Source: Prochlorococcus marinus CUG1416
GTDB taxonomy: Bacteria; Cyanobacteriota; Cyanobacteriia; PCC-6307; Cyanobiaceae
Assembly: GCF_017695965.1 (NCBI RefSeq)
Contig: NZ_JAAORM010000004.1
Coordinates: 82,563-146,562, forward strand
DNA length: 64,000 nucleotides
Reading direction: 5' to 3'
A program made the translations under genes and the position numbers. Shown piece after piece: positions 55,777 to 63,892 of this stretch (the stretch's first letter is position 1; each line of letters starts with the position of its first letter). The notes beneath the pieces are model-generated. The model ran no database searches, was not told the origin of the DNA, and saw only the letters and a program-made list of their open reading frames with translations.

Positions 55777-56772
55777 TTATTTACCGATTCTTTTTACAGC
55801 AGCTCTTGATTTCTCAAGAATATCGCCTTTCAAAGGAACAAATCCAAGTGATGGAGCTTTATCTTGATACTCATCACTTAACAATGTATTAAAGGCTTGT
55901 TTGATAGCTTTAGTGTTTCTACCATTACCTTCTTCATAGGCGAGTATCCATGTCAATGAAGCGATAGGGTACGCTCCTTTTGCCGTTGGATTAGGGTTCT
56001 TACCAGCAAGATTTTCATCTAAAGTAATACCATTAAGAGCTTTTGCTCCTGCTTCAACTGTAGGCTTTACATATTCTCCAGAAAGATTTTGGAGTGCAGC
56101 GGCCTTAACATTACCTTTTATATAAGACTGGTTAACATAACCAATTGCACCAGGAGTGTTTTGTATAACTCCAGCGACACCAGAATTACCTTTTGCACCA
56201 ACACCTGCCGGCCATTTCACAGACTTACCTGTCCCTAATGTCCAGGTTTTTGAAAACGCTTCCATAGAGTTTGTGAAAGCTTTTGTTGTACCTGATCCAT
56301 CAGAACGATGAGTCCAAGTCAATTTCCCTGGTTTACAACCTAATTCTTTCCAATCTTTAATCATTCCCATAGCAACTTGTACTGCTTTCTCTTGGGACAG
56401 TTTTAAATTGCAGTCGTAGTTATAACCAAATGCAATAGTTCCACCAACCATAGGTATCTGTACTAATCCTCTGGTAACTTTTGCTATATCTTTATCTTTC
56501 ATGGGATCATCAGAAGCACCAAAGTTTACAGTCTGATCAATAAATGCTTTTCTTCCAGAACCAGAACCAACAGCTTGATAATTAACTCTTGGGCCGCCAG
56601 ATTTTGCTAGATCAAAAAACCATCGAGTATAGATTTTGGCAGGAAATGATGCTCCAGCACCACTTAATCTTGTTCTAGCAGAAACACTTGTACCAGGAAC
56701 ACTTGTACCAGCAGCAATGGCAACTACAGAAGTAAAGACCAAAGCTTTCTTAGCTATGTTCATTGATTTCAT
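55777..56772 (-). CDS. pstS: Phosphate ABC transporter substrate-binding protein
   Basis: 331 residues with a signal peptide (about 1-32). Phosphate-binding loops are present: GAGASFPAKIYTRWF, AVGSGSGRKAF, FGASDDPM and THRSDGSGTTKAFT. It binds phosphate in the periplasm for PstCAB. No pstCAB lies in the window, so this copy would feed a transporter encoded elsewhere. Expected to be PhoB-controlled. Confidence 0.93.
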   Translation of the reverse strand: MKSMNIAKKALVFTSVVAIAAGTSVPGTSVSARTRLSGAGASFPAKIYTRWFFDLAKSGGPRVNYQAVGSGSGRKAFIDQTVNFGASDDPMKDKDIAKVTRGLVQIPMVGGTIAFGYNYDCNLKLSQEKAVQVAMGMIKDWKELGCKPGKLTWTHRSDGSGTTKAFTNSMEAFSKTWTLGTGKSVKWPAGVGAKGNSGVAGVIQNTPGAIGYVNQSYIKGNVKAAALQNLSGEYVKPTVEAGAKALNGITLDENLAGKNPNPTAKGAYPIASLTWILAYEEGNGRNTKAIKQAFNTLLSDEYQDKAPSLGFVPLKGDILEKSRAAVKRIGK

Positions 56773-56859
56773 GAATTAACGAAAGACAACATCTTTATAG
56801 CACTTAATTTGAACACAAATACTCTCTAAATTAAAAGTTTATCTTTTAATTAATTAGTT

Positions 56860-56889
56860 CTTAACCCTCTCTTAAACTAAATCTTGATT
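56860..56889. promoter_or_regulatory. Putative Pho box upstream of pstS
   Basis: Three 8-base units with 3-base gaps: CTTAACCC-tct-CTTAAACT-aaa-TCTTGATT, fitting the cyanobacterial PhoB pattern YTTAAYYW repeated every 11 bp. It lies about 90 bp upstream of the pstS start. Confidence 0.6.
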
Positions 56890-57043
56890 AGAGCTTTTTT
56901 CGTATGGGTTTTAAAATATATAAAAATAAATATGTGTTAATTTTTAACTTTTGGAAAAAAAATTATCGAAATATATAGACATTTTTTTATTTAATTTAAG
57001 GGTAGTTTAAGGTCTATTTAAATCTTTCTTTTTGACTTTATTT

Positions 57044-57073
57044 CTTACCCGTTTCTTAACCTTAATCCGTTCT
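57044..57073 (+). promoter_or_regulatory. Putative Pho box upstream of the SLH porin
   Basis: CTTACCCG-ttt-CTTAACCT-taa-TCCGTTCT: three 8-base units every 11 bp, the central one a perfect YTTAAYYW match. It is 42 bp before the porin start, followed by CATAAAT as possible -10. Confidence 0.6.
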
Positions 57074-57114
57074 CATAAATATGGATTTATATCCATTTTT
57101 ACGTGTTGAGGTTC

Positions 57115-58434
57115 ATGAAACTTTTTCAAAAATTAATTGCTGCTCCTGCCTTAATTTCTTTGGCATCAGGTTTCGCAATAAACGCAGCTGAGATCAATTC
57201 AACAGATCTTAGTGATTATTCAAATTCTAATGATTTAGTATCTTTAGGCGATTTTAAATCAGATACTTTATTCCCAGGAGATTGGGCTTACGATTCATTA
57301 AAGGATCTTACAAATAGTCCAAAATTCAATGGAAATTCAGTCTCTCGTTTAGAAGCTGCTGCTGAATTAAATAATCTAATTGTAGGTGGTGAAGGCTTAA
57401 TGAACGGAGCTGCAATAGACAGGTTAAGTGATGAGCTTGGTTCTGAGTTGGCAATTATGAAAGGAAGAGTGGACGGCCTTGAAGCTCGTGTAAATACAAT
57501 AGAAGCTGGTAGTTTTTCTGAAACCACTACTATGAGTGGTTCAGTAGGGTTCTTAATAGGTGCAACTGATTCTGCAACTCCTGCCAACGATAAAGTTATG
57601 ATGGAATACTTCTATGAAGTAGACCTAAATACTAGTTTCACAGGTGAAGATAAATTAAACATCGAAATTGAAACTGGCAATGCAACAGGTGTTGGTGTGG
57701 GTGCTGATAAGGTTGGTTTAGACTGGGGTTCGGGTAACGATGACACCCTTAAGGTCTCTGACGTTAACTACACTTTCCCACTAGGTGAATGGAAGGTTGC
57801 AGTTGGTGAATCAATGGATGCATCTAAGACTTGGCCTAATGCTTGTTCAATGAACAACATGGTTGATAATTTAGGAGATTGTGGTGCTGGAAACTCTGTT
57901 GATTTAGGTGGTGATATTTCATTTAGTACTTCAAGAGGATTTGGAGATGGATGGGAAATCGGCCTGGGTACATCTGCAAACGATGGTGAAACTACTAAAG
58001 GTATATTTACTGAAGAGGGTGCTGATTACTATGGTATTGCTCTTGGTTACGAGAGAGACAACTATGGTTTTACAGTCGCTTATTCTGACAAAGAAACAGC
58101 GACTTATACTGGTCTAGTTGGCTATTATAGTCCTGAAGAGTTGCCTGCAACCATTAGTGGCGGTATTGAACTAACTGACCCAAAAACTGGTGATAATAAA
58201 TCACAATGGGCTATTGGTATTAGTACAGAAGTAGGTGAAGGTACTCTAAGTCTTAATGCTGGAACAAATGGACCAATCGTAGATGATGCTGAAGAAATTT
58301 ATGCATATGATCTTTCTTACGAATATCCATTAAATGACGGCATGAGTATTACTCCTTTTGTATACATTGCTGAGACGGTAAGTGGTACTGATGACACAAC
58401 TGGAGCTGGTGCATTCGTATCATTTTCTTTCTAA
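57115..58434 (+). CDS. som: Outer-membrane porin with SLH domain, phosphate-stress type
   Basis: I use ATG 57115 rather than the TTG 4 codons upstream. A signal peptide ends NAAEI. An SLH domain (about 45-90: DWAYDSLKDLTN, SRLEAAAELNNLI), a short coiled coil (ELAIMKGRVDGLEARVNTIE) and a barrel ending FVSFSF follow. It is homologous to the two porins at 25994 and 27348, which have lost the SLH part. Between pstS and phoBR it is probably a phosphate-inducible porin. Confidence 0.88.
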   Translation: MKLFQKLIAAPALISLASGFAINAAEINSTDLSDYSNSNDLVSLGDFKSDTLFPGDWAYDSLKDLTNSPKFNGNSVSRLEAAAELNNLIVGGEGLMNGAAIDRLSDELGSELAIMKGRVDGLEARVNTIEAGSFSETTTMSGSVGFLIGATDSATPANDKVMMEYFYEVDLNTSFTGEDKLNIEIETGNATGVGVGADKVGLDWGSGNDDTLKVSDVNYTFPLGEWKVAVGESMDASKTWPNACSMNNMVDNLGDCGAGNSVDLGGDISFSTSRGFGDGWEIGLGTSANDGETTKGIFTEEGADYYGIALGYERDNYGFTVAYSDKETATYTGLVGYYSPEELPATISGGIELTDPKTGDNKSQWAIGISTEVGEGTLSLNAGTNGPIVDDAEEIYAYDLSYEYPLNDGMSITPFVYIAETVSGTDDTTGAGAFVSFSF

Positions 58435-58468
58435 CTTTTAACAAAATCGCTAGAAGAATAAAAATATT

Positions 58469-58494
58469 GGGCTCCATAATGGAGCCCTTTTTTT
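58469..58494 (+). terminator. Terminator of the SLH porin
   Basis: GGGCTCC/GGAGCCC stem with ATAAT loop and TTTTTTT run, 35 bp past the stop and just before the 3' end of convergent phoR. Confidence 0.92.
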
Positions 58495-58503
58495 CTTACC
58501 ATC

Positions 58504-59661
58504 CTATAAATCTTTATCGAGACATGGAAAGATAGTTTCAAAAATTGCTCCACCATCCTTATGATTAAAAGCCTTTATAAAACCTTTATTGTTATTGATT
58601 ATTTTTTTTGTTATTGAAAGACCTAAACCACTTCCACTTTTCTTGAATTTAGTCCTTGATGGATCACCTCTATAAAAACGAGAAAAAATATCATTAAATT
58701 CATTTTCTTCTAATCCAATACCTTTATCCCTAACTCTCATAACAACCGAGCTATCTCTTTTAAAAATTTCAATTTGAATTTCTTCATTAGCTGGGGAATA
58801 ACGAATAGCATTATCCAAAATATTTATAAAAGCTCTTTTTAAATTTTCAATATCTGCAGATATAAAATATTTTGTTGGTATCAGTAGATTTATTTTTATA
58901 TCTTTTTTTTCTGCAAGTGGTTTTAAGGTTTGCCAAGATTCCATCACTAAATCTGAAATAGATATTTTTTTATTTTTATTAAAAGCCTCGCTACTTTCTA
59001 GCTTAGAAAGTTCTAAAGTTTCTTCAACCATTTTTCTTAATCTTTTAGATTCTTTCTTAAGTCTTTTAACGAGATATCTATCTTTCTTTGATACTACTGA
59101 TTCCAGTCTTTCGCCTATCAAAATAAGAGATGTAAGAGGTGTTTTCAGTTCATGAGACACATCGTTGATTAATTGATTCTGTCTTTTTTTTATGGATTCA
59201 ATTGATAATTTACTCTCCAACAATATTAAATAATTTTTTTTCCTTGCTCTAACAATATTTACAGAAATGGGTTCCCCCGAAATAGTGCAATCTAGGCTGA
59301 TTGGGAAATCTTTTTTTCTTGAATATAAAATCTTATTTCTTAGTACTTCAAGCTCATTAATATCATTAATTGCTTTTCCAATAACATCCTTATATTTAAT
59401 AAACTTAATGAGAGATAAACCTTTCTGATTGATAAATTTTATTGTTAGATCAGATGACAAAATAATCCATCCTTGAGATGAATAATCTAACCAAGATAAA
59501 AGTTGCTGTGGTTTAACTTTATCAAATGGAAAATCAAAAATTTGTTGGTTCTTATTTTTAGTTAATTCAATATTTTTATTATTTTTTGAAAATCCTTTAA
59601 CCTTGGTTTTCCATTTCTCATAAAAGAAAGTTAATACCTGTTGTAGTGTTTTCATTCTCAT
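58504..59661 (-). CDS. phoR: Phosphate-sensing histidine kinase PhoR
   Basis: 385 residues. A PAS-like domain (about 50-150) precedes the HisKA block NDVSHELKTPLTSLIL (His about 170) and the ATPase domain (DNAIRYSP, RDKGIGL, FSRFYRGDPSRT, GSGLGLSI). No clear membrane helix is seen, so it would sense phosphate through partner proteins. The start overlaps phoB by 4 bp (ATGA). Confidence 0.9.
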   Translation of the reverse strand: MRMKTLQQVLTFFYEKWKTKVKGFSKNNKNIELTKNKNQQIFDFPFDKVKPQQLLSWLDYSSQGWIILSSDLTIKFINQKGLSLIKFIKYKDVIGKAINDINELEVLRNKILYSRKKDFPISLDCTISGEPISVNIVRARKKNYLILLESKLSIESIKKRQNQLINDVSHELKTPLTSLILIGERLESVVSKKDRYLVKRLKKESKRLRKMVEETLELSKLESSEAFNKNKKISISDLVMESWQTLKPLAEKKDIKINLLIPTKYFISADIENLKRAFINILDNAIRYSPANEEIQIEIFKRDSSVVMRVRDKGIGLEENEFNDIFSRFYRGDPSRTKFKKSGSGLGLSITKKIINNNKGFIKAFNHKDGGAIFETIFPCLDKDL

Positions 59662-60401
59662 CCAAACTTATATCCAAAACCTCTTACAGTTTTCAGAAGT
59701 TTTGGCGCTGAGGGATCTTCTTCTAATTTCTCTCTAAGCCATCTAACATGAACATCTACTGTTTTAGTATCACCAATAAAGTCAAATTCCCATATTTTTT
59801 CCAGAATTAAATCCCTTGACCATACTCTTTTTGGACTTTTCATAAATAACTCTAATAATTTAAATTCTTTTGGAGATAAAGTTATTTCCCTATCAAAAGA
59901 AGTTACTCTGCATTCTTCTAAAAACATTTTTATATGATTAAACTCGATGATAGATTGCGTTTTTTCTATATATTTTTTATTACGTTTAGATCTTCTTATT
60001 AATGCTCTTGATCTGGCAATTAATTCATTTAAACCAAAAGGTTTTGTTAAATAATCATCAGCACCAACCTCTAATCCAAGAACCCGGTCTGACTCATTAT
60101 CTTTGGCACTCAAAATTAATATGGGCGTATAATTTTCTTCATTTCTTATTTTTCTGCATAACTCTAATCCATTTAACCCTGGTAACATTAAATCGAGAAT
60201 TATAAGGTCAACATCATTTTTAGTATTTTCGCCAATAAAATCTGAAGCACTTAAACCGTCTTTAAAAGTTAAAACTTCAAAACCTTCGCTTTTCAATGAT
60301 TCACTAACTGTCAGCCTAATACTCTTATCATCCTCTACAAGAAGAATCTTTGAGCCCTGCAAACTTTTATGATCTTTAATAGTCATTTGAAAACCCAACA
60401 A
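59658..60401 (-). CDS. phoB: Phosphate response regulator PhoB
   Basis: 247 residues. The receiver has the full set: LVEDDKS, phosphoacceptor in IILDLMLPGLNG, Thr/Ser in LILSAKD, Lys in LTKPFG. An OmpR-type winged helix follows (LSPKEFKLLELFM, TVDVHVRWLREKLE, VRGFGYKFG). It is paired with phoR. It would activate pstS and the porin through the Pho-box-like repeats nearby. An internal ATG at codon 6 is a possible start. Confidence 0.92.
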   Translation of the reverse strand: MLGFQMTIKDHKSLQGSKILLVEDDKSIRLTVSESLKSEGFEVLTFKDGLSASDFIGENTKNDVDLIILDLMLPGLNGLELCRKIRNEENYTPILILSAKDNESDRVLGLEVGADDYLTKPFGLNELIARSRALIRRSKRNKKYIEKTQSIIEFNHIKMFLEECRVTSFDREITLSPKEFKLLELFMKSPKRVWSRDLILEKIWEFDFIGDTKTVDVHVRWLREKLEEDPSAPKLLKTVRGFGYKFG

Positions 60402-60602
60402 ATTAATTTTATATAATCAAATTTATTTGATGTAATTATTTCATAATTAATTTACATTGAATTATTATTTTTTTCATTAAATCTTATTTCCTTTTTAATT
60501 TTCCCTTAAACCCTTTTATCTAAATTTAGATTGTCTCTTTAATCTTCCTCACACATAATTTTAAAGAGACAAATTTATTGAATTTAATAATAGATATTAA
60601 AA

Positions 60603-60770
60603 CTAATATCCCATCGAAGCATAATAATAGTCGTCATCTTCATCTATATTTGTCACTACCCATTCTGGCGGAAAGTCACCAATTTTTACGTATTGATAAA
60701 GCTTATCAACATCTGGATCGTAATAAGTATCATTAATTTTTGGATCTTTGATTACTTTGCTTGGATGCAT
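60603..60770 (-). CDS. Small acidic Tyr-rich protein
   Basis: A 55-residue reverse frame: MHPSKVIKDPKINDTYYDPD, then YQYVKIGDFPPEWVVTNI and an acidic Tyr-rich end (DEDDDYYYASMGY). It has a good start and sits between phoB and the next small gene. No family is recognised. Confidence 0.5.
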   Translation of the reverse strand: MHPSKVIKDPKINDTYYDPDVDKLYQYVKIGDFPPEWVVTNIDEDDDYYYASMGY

Positions 60771-60864
60771 AATAAAAAATATTTCTACTCTTTTTTTATA
60801 GATTATTTAGTTTAAAGCAGCTTTAAATCTCATTTAAATATTTTCAAATGAATTCGGAAAAATC

Positions 60865-61059
60865 ATGGAACTTATTAATCAAAATATCCTTATTCTCTGT
60901 GATACATCCTCTATTACAAATAAAGATCAACAAAGATTTATCGATATGGTTTATGGAGGTGTTTATGGACTTAAAGGAAAAATAAAAGAAATAAGCAATA
61001 AAATATTCTTGTATATACCTCAGAACTTTGATTTGATTGATGATTCAGAAAAATCATAA
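60865..61059 (+). CDS. Small hypothetical protein
   Basis: 64 residues, no signal or membrane segment; MELINQNILILCDTSSITNK, then YGGVYGLKGKIKEISNKIFL. Plausible fold but unknown family. It is convergent with the recombinase gene (13 bp gap). Confidence 0.5.
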   Translation: MELINQNILILCDTSSITNKDQQRFIDMVYGGVYGLKGKIKEISNKIFLYIPQNFDLIDDSEKS

Positions 61060-61072
61060 ATTATAAAAGATT

Positions 61073-62350
61073 TTAATTTTCACTTTTTTTTTCTACTATT
61101 GTTTCTAATCTTTCTTCAACAAAATCAAAAGCATTCTCCAACTCTTTTGTATTGAATCTTGAATAGCTTTTCAAATGTGTTTCCAGATCATGTCCCATTG
61201 CATCAGCTATTTGCTTTGGTGATCTATAAGTTCCATTTTTATTGATCCTATTATGAGCAACATAAGCGTATCTATGCCTGAAAGAATAAGGTGTACATTC
61301 TTGCCCTTCAATTTCAGCTTCCTTGCAAATTGACAACCAAACATTCTTAGGACTTCTATCTCTTAACTGTTTCCCTAACCTATCTGCACCTTGTCCTTTT
61401 GATATTTGGGGAAGAAGTTCTCCAGCAGCATATCTTTGATGCAAGGTAAGGCACCAATCAAAAGGGTTTCCATCTATATCTAAAACAAACAAAGGAAATA
61501 ACCTTCTTCCATTTATCTTTGAATTCGATTTCTTATAAGTAGTCCAAAGTTCTTTTTTATTATTTTTGAGAACTAAATATCTAAGTTCTTCAGGCCTCAA
61601 TCCATATACGGCACAAAGCTGAGTTGCGAATTGCCATTTTGCTGCATACTCATTATCCGCAAAAGAATCAATCAATCTTCCTATCTGGGAATCTGTTAAT
61701 GGATACCCAACTCTCTTTTCTGTGGTTACCTCTTCTTCAGATTTATTAAAAACTGGAGGTCTCCAATATGATGGAAAGTCTTCTCTCTCAACGCACCAAT
61801 TTAAAAATCTATTAAAAGCTAATCTCATATGTCTTCGCATGGTTGTCCCTTTAGGCCATCCTTTTTTTTCTAAATTTTTACCATGTTGATATTCATTACT
61901 GACTTTATCCCATAATCTTTTACCATTTTGAGGTCTTGCCTTTGATCTGTTTACGTAAAATAAAATGGCTTTAATTACAGGAAGATGCTTCCTTTTCCAC
62001 GTATTTTCTTGGATAGTGTGTTTATTAGAGTTTCTGTAATTTTCAAGAGCCTTATCCCAATTCAGCTCAAATTTAGATGATGTTTTCTGAGAGATATCAA
62101 AAGCAGCCTTTAAAGAAATATTGGATTTGTAGTTTTCATAAGTGCCAGCAGCAGTTTCTATCAGTTTCAAAGCCTCAACCCATTGATCTTCCTGCCATTT
62201 GTATGGGAGGTTAATTGATAGGAATCCTGTTGCTTTTGTTCCATATAAAACACGAATATTCCCCCTATCTGGTTGAACTGTCCAACCAGTTCCAACAGAG
62301 ACTTTAATTGCTCTTCTAAATACTTTTTCCCAAGAGTTAGTTTCTGCCAA
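61073..62350 (-). CDS. Tyrosine recombinase (integrase) of module F-G
   Basis: 425 residues. The catalytic domain shows Arg in LCAVYGLRPEELRYL, RHRYAYVAHNR and MGHDLETHLKSYSRF with the Tyr nucleophile. It is related to the recombinase at 41611 but clearly distinct, and has an insertion in the arm-binding N-terminus. It is transcribed inward, starting 148 bp from att repeat G. It should insert the element in the tRNA-Pro 3' end. Confidence 0.93.
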   Translation of the reverse strand: MAETNSWEKVFRRAIKVSVGTGWTVQPDRGNIRVLYGTKATGFLSINLPYKWQEDQWVEALKLIETAAGTYENYKSNISLKAAFDISQKTSSKFELNWDKALENYRNSNKHTIQENTWKRKHLPVIKAILFYVNRSKARPQNGKRLWDKVSNEYQHGKNLEKKGWPKGTTMRRHMRLAFNRFLNWCVEREDFPSYWRPPVFNKSEEEVTTEKRVGYPLTDSQIGRLIDSFADNEYAAKWQFATQLCAVYGLRPEELRYLVLKNNKKELWTTYKKSNSKINGRRLFPLFVLDIDGNPFDWCLTLHQRYAAGELLPQISKGQGADRLGKQLRDRSPKNVWLSICKEAEIEGQECTPYSFRHRYAYVAHNRINKNGTYRSPKQIADAMGHDLETHLKSYSRFNTKELENAFDFVEERLETIVEKKSEN

Positions 62351-62377
62351 AAAGCGTCCGAGTGCTCCTCTTTTATT

Positions 62378-62394
62378 CTACGCAAATCCGTAGA
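62378..62394 (+). repeat. Right iterons TTCTACG/CCGTAGA of module F-G
   Basis: TCTACG-caaat-CCGTAGA forms an inverted repeat; the right arm TCCGTAGA (62387-62394) equals the left-end iterons at 48852 and 48864. Confidence 0.65.
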
Positions 62395-62420
62395 AATATA
62401 ACCTTACTTAGGCAAAAGTG

Positions 62421-62448
62421 TGCAGTCTCGTGCAGTCTTATGCAGTCT
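62421..62448 (+). repeat. Three TGCAGTCT repeats next to the recombinase
   Basis: TGCAGTCT at 62421, 62431 and 62441, exactly 10 bp apart (about one helical turn), between the recombinase start and att repeat G. Likely a recombinase or accessory-factor binding array. Confidence 0.7.
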
Positions 62449-62497
62449 ATGATTAAAGTTATAGCTGAGATCACAGAGTCTCACTAATTGCGTGTTA

Positions 62498-62543
62498 GTG
62501 CTTTGGGAGCACTAGGTCGCAGGTTCGAATCCTGTCTCCCCGA
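62498..62543 (+). repeat. att repeat G (distal end of the island)
   Basis: A copy of the tRNA-Pro 3' half with one change (GTCTCCCC for GTCGCCCC). It is followed by CTCTTAGAATCCAAGTTATA and the best of the three terminators, so it is probably the original 3' end of the chromosomal tRNA gene. Confidence 0.93.
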
Positions 62544-62562
62544 CTCTTAGAATCCAAGTTAT

Positions 62563-62590
62563 AGACAGGTTTCCCAGCCTGTCTTTTTTA
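62563..62590 (+). terminator. Terminator after att repeat G, probably the ancestral tRNA-Pro terminator
   Basis: AGACAGG/CCTGTCT perfect stem with a TTTCCCAG-type loop, then TTTTTTATT. It lies 20 bp after the tRNA-derived repeat. Confidence 0.88.
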
Positions 62591-62743
62591 TTGGTTACAT
62601 TTTAGATTAATGAGACTGAGCGAGCTTTGAGCAAGATTCTGCTATACCTTGCATAACCTTGCCGAGTGATATCGCTCAAAATGATTATGAAATATACAAA
62701 ATAATCCAAATAATTCCTATGATAAAAACAAACATTAATTACA

Positions 62744-62911
62744 ATGAAATCTCTGCTTTCAAGTAAAAGATCAAAAGCAATATTGGGTATTGGTTTAATA
62801 GCTATTGGTATTGGTGCAATTTCAAAAAAGGTTATCAGCTATCCAACGGGAGACTGTATGAAAGGCACTCAAGAATTGACTTTAAATAAAGGGATAAGCA
62901 CTAAAAATTGA
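62744..62911 (+). CDS. Small membrane peptide
   Basis: 55 residues: a basic start MKSLLSSKRSK, one Gly/Ile-rich helix (AILGIGLIAIGIGAI) and a polar tail with one Cys. It could be a real small gene outside the island; there is no family match. Confidence 0.45.
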   Translation: MKSLLSSKRSKAILGIGLIAIGIGAISKKVISYPTGDCMKGTQELTLNKGISTKN

Positions 62912-62923
62912 TAAGATCTATTT

Positions 62924-63187
62924 ATGAGAACAAAGATGTCCCCTAGAAGAGCTTGTCTTACAGCCATAATTATGTCTGCACCTCCGACTCTTCTATTCGT
63001 TATTAATTCAGGAAGATTTTCTGCTTATGCAGTTCTGATTGTATCCATACTCATTAATTGGCCTCTAATTAGATGGCTTGATGATCGCCAGTGGTATAGA
63101 GAGTGGAAAAGGGTTCCCATGAAGTTGAAAAGGGCAAAGGCGAAGCGTCACATGGGTATTTTTTGGTTTAATAACTTTTTCAAGTAA
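62924..63187 (+). CDS. Small membrane protein
   Basis: 87 residues with one or two hydrophobic segments (about 12-28 and 33-50), then a Trp/Arg/Lys-rich tail (WLDDRQWYREWKRVPMKLKR). It is 12 bp after the previous small gene. Function unknown. Confidence 0.55.
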   Translation: MRTKMSPRRACLTAIIMSAPPTLLFVINSGRFSAYAVLIVSILINWPLIRWLDDRQWYREWKRVPMKLKRAKAKRHMGIFWFNNFFK

Positions 63188-63301
63188 ACATCAGCAATCT
63201 TTTTCTTCTTATCCTTAGATCTACTGTCAATCATAGAAGTGTTATTTTGGCTTTTTTTGCGTTTATATCGCACTATATGAATGTATATATTTATAACTTC
63301 T

Positions 63302-63436
63302 ATGATTAATTTCCCTGTATTTGTAGAAAGTTTGCTCATTCCTTTAGTATTTTTAGGATTTTTTGCGGTTTATAAGAGATCAAAAAGAAAGAAAAGACAG
63401 TTTCATGCACCGCCTACACATCAACTACCTAGTTAA
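63302..63436 (+). CDS. Small single-helix protein with basic tail
   Basis: 44 residues: MINFPVFVESLLIPLVFLGF, then a basic stretch (KRSKRKKRQF) and HAPPTHQLPS. A membrane-anchored small peptide in form. It is placed 4 bp before the next gene, which favours it over the 63-codon reverse frame overlapping here. Confidence 0.5.
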   Translation: MINFPVFVESLLIPLVFLGFFAVYKRSKRKKRQFHAPPTHQLPS

Positions 63437-63440
63437 TTGA

Positions 63441-63734
63441 ATGAAAGTTCTCGAAAATATTGCATCCGATTTAGAACAAAGAATTACTGAAGCTTCAATT
63501 GGGAATTCTTCTAGACCAACTATTTTATTTTGTGGCTGCGATCCTCGACTGAAAAAGGATTTGCATAAACGTGCTAAGCGTATTGGCTTTACTCCCTCTT
63601 ACTCAATAAAACATCCATCTATTAAAGTTGAATTGCAGAATTTTGGTAATAGAAAAATAGAAACAGATAGATTTAAAACAATAACTATGGACTACGAAAA
63701 CTTTGAATTTATTTGTAGATATTTAGAGAGTTAA
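63441..63734 (+). CDS. Hypothetical protein
   Basis: 97 residues, soluble, with a Cys-rich spot ILFCGCDPRLKKDLHKRAKR. No family is recognised. It follows the small peptide gene closely and probably shares its transcript. Confidence 0.6.
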   Translation: MKVLENIASDLEQRITEASIGNSSRPTILFCGCDPRLKKDLHKRAKRIGFTPSYSIKHPSIKVELQNFGNRKIETDRFKTITMDYENFEFICRYLES

Positions 63735-63739
63735 GCAGA

Positions 63740-63871
63740 TTGAAAAACAAAGGTTTTAATGTAACTCAGGGCATGGCTTTACTACTATTGAAGCCTTTAA
63801 ATCTACCTGCAAATCTAGTCCTTAAATTAATTATTTTTATTACTGATCCCAAAAATAAAATAGGAAGTTAA
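63740..63871 (+). CDS. Possible small ORF
   Basis: A 43-codon frame from TTG (or 32 codons from the ATG at 63773) encodes a hydrophobic peptide, MALLLLKPLNLPANLVLKLI. Weak support; it could be noncoding. Confidence 0.25.
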   Translation: MKNKGFNVTQGMALLLLKPLNLPANLVLKLIIFITDPKNKIGS

Positions 63872-63892
63872 TTAGAAAAGAACCTATTCTCA

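Larger units (their letters stand above)
48804..62543. mobile_element. Island module F-G: replication module plus oxyanion and phosphate cassette
   Basis: Bounded by att repeats F and G, with a recombinase at the right end facing inward and TCCGTAGA-type iterons at both ends. Left part: HTH protein, RepA-like helicase and second HTH protein. Right part: arsR, gap, arsJ, chrA, pstS, porin, phoR, phoB and small genes. Confidence 0.8.

Noticed and set aside
63148..63339. A 63-codon reverse ORF
   Set aside because: It overlaps two better-supported rightward small genes and is Lys-rich low complexity.
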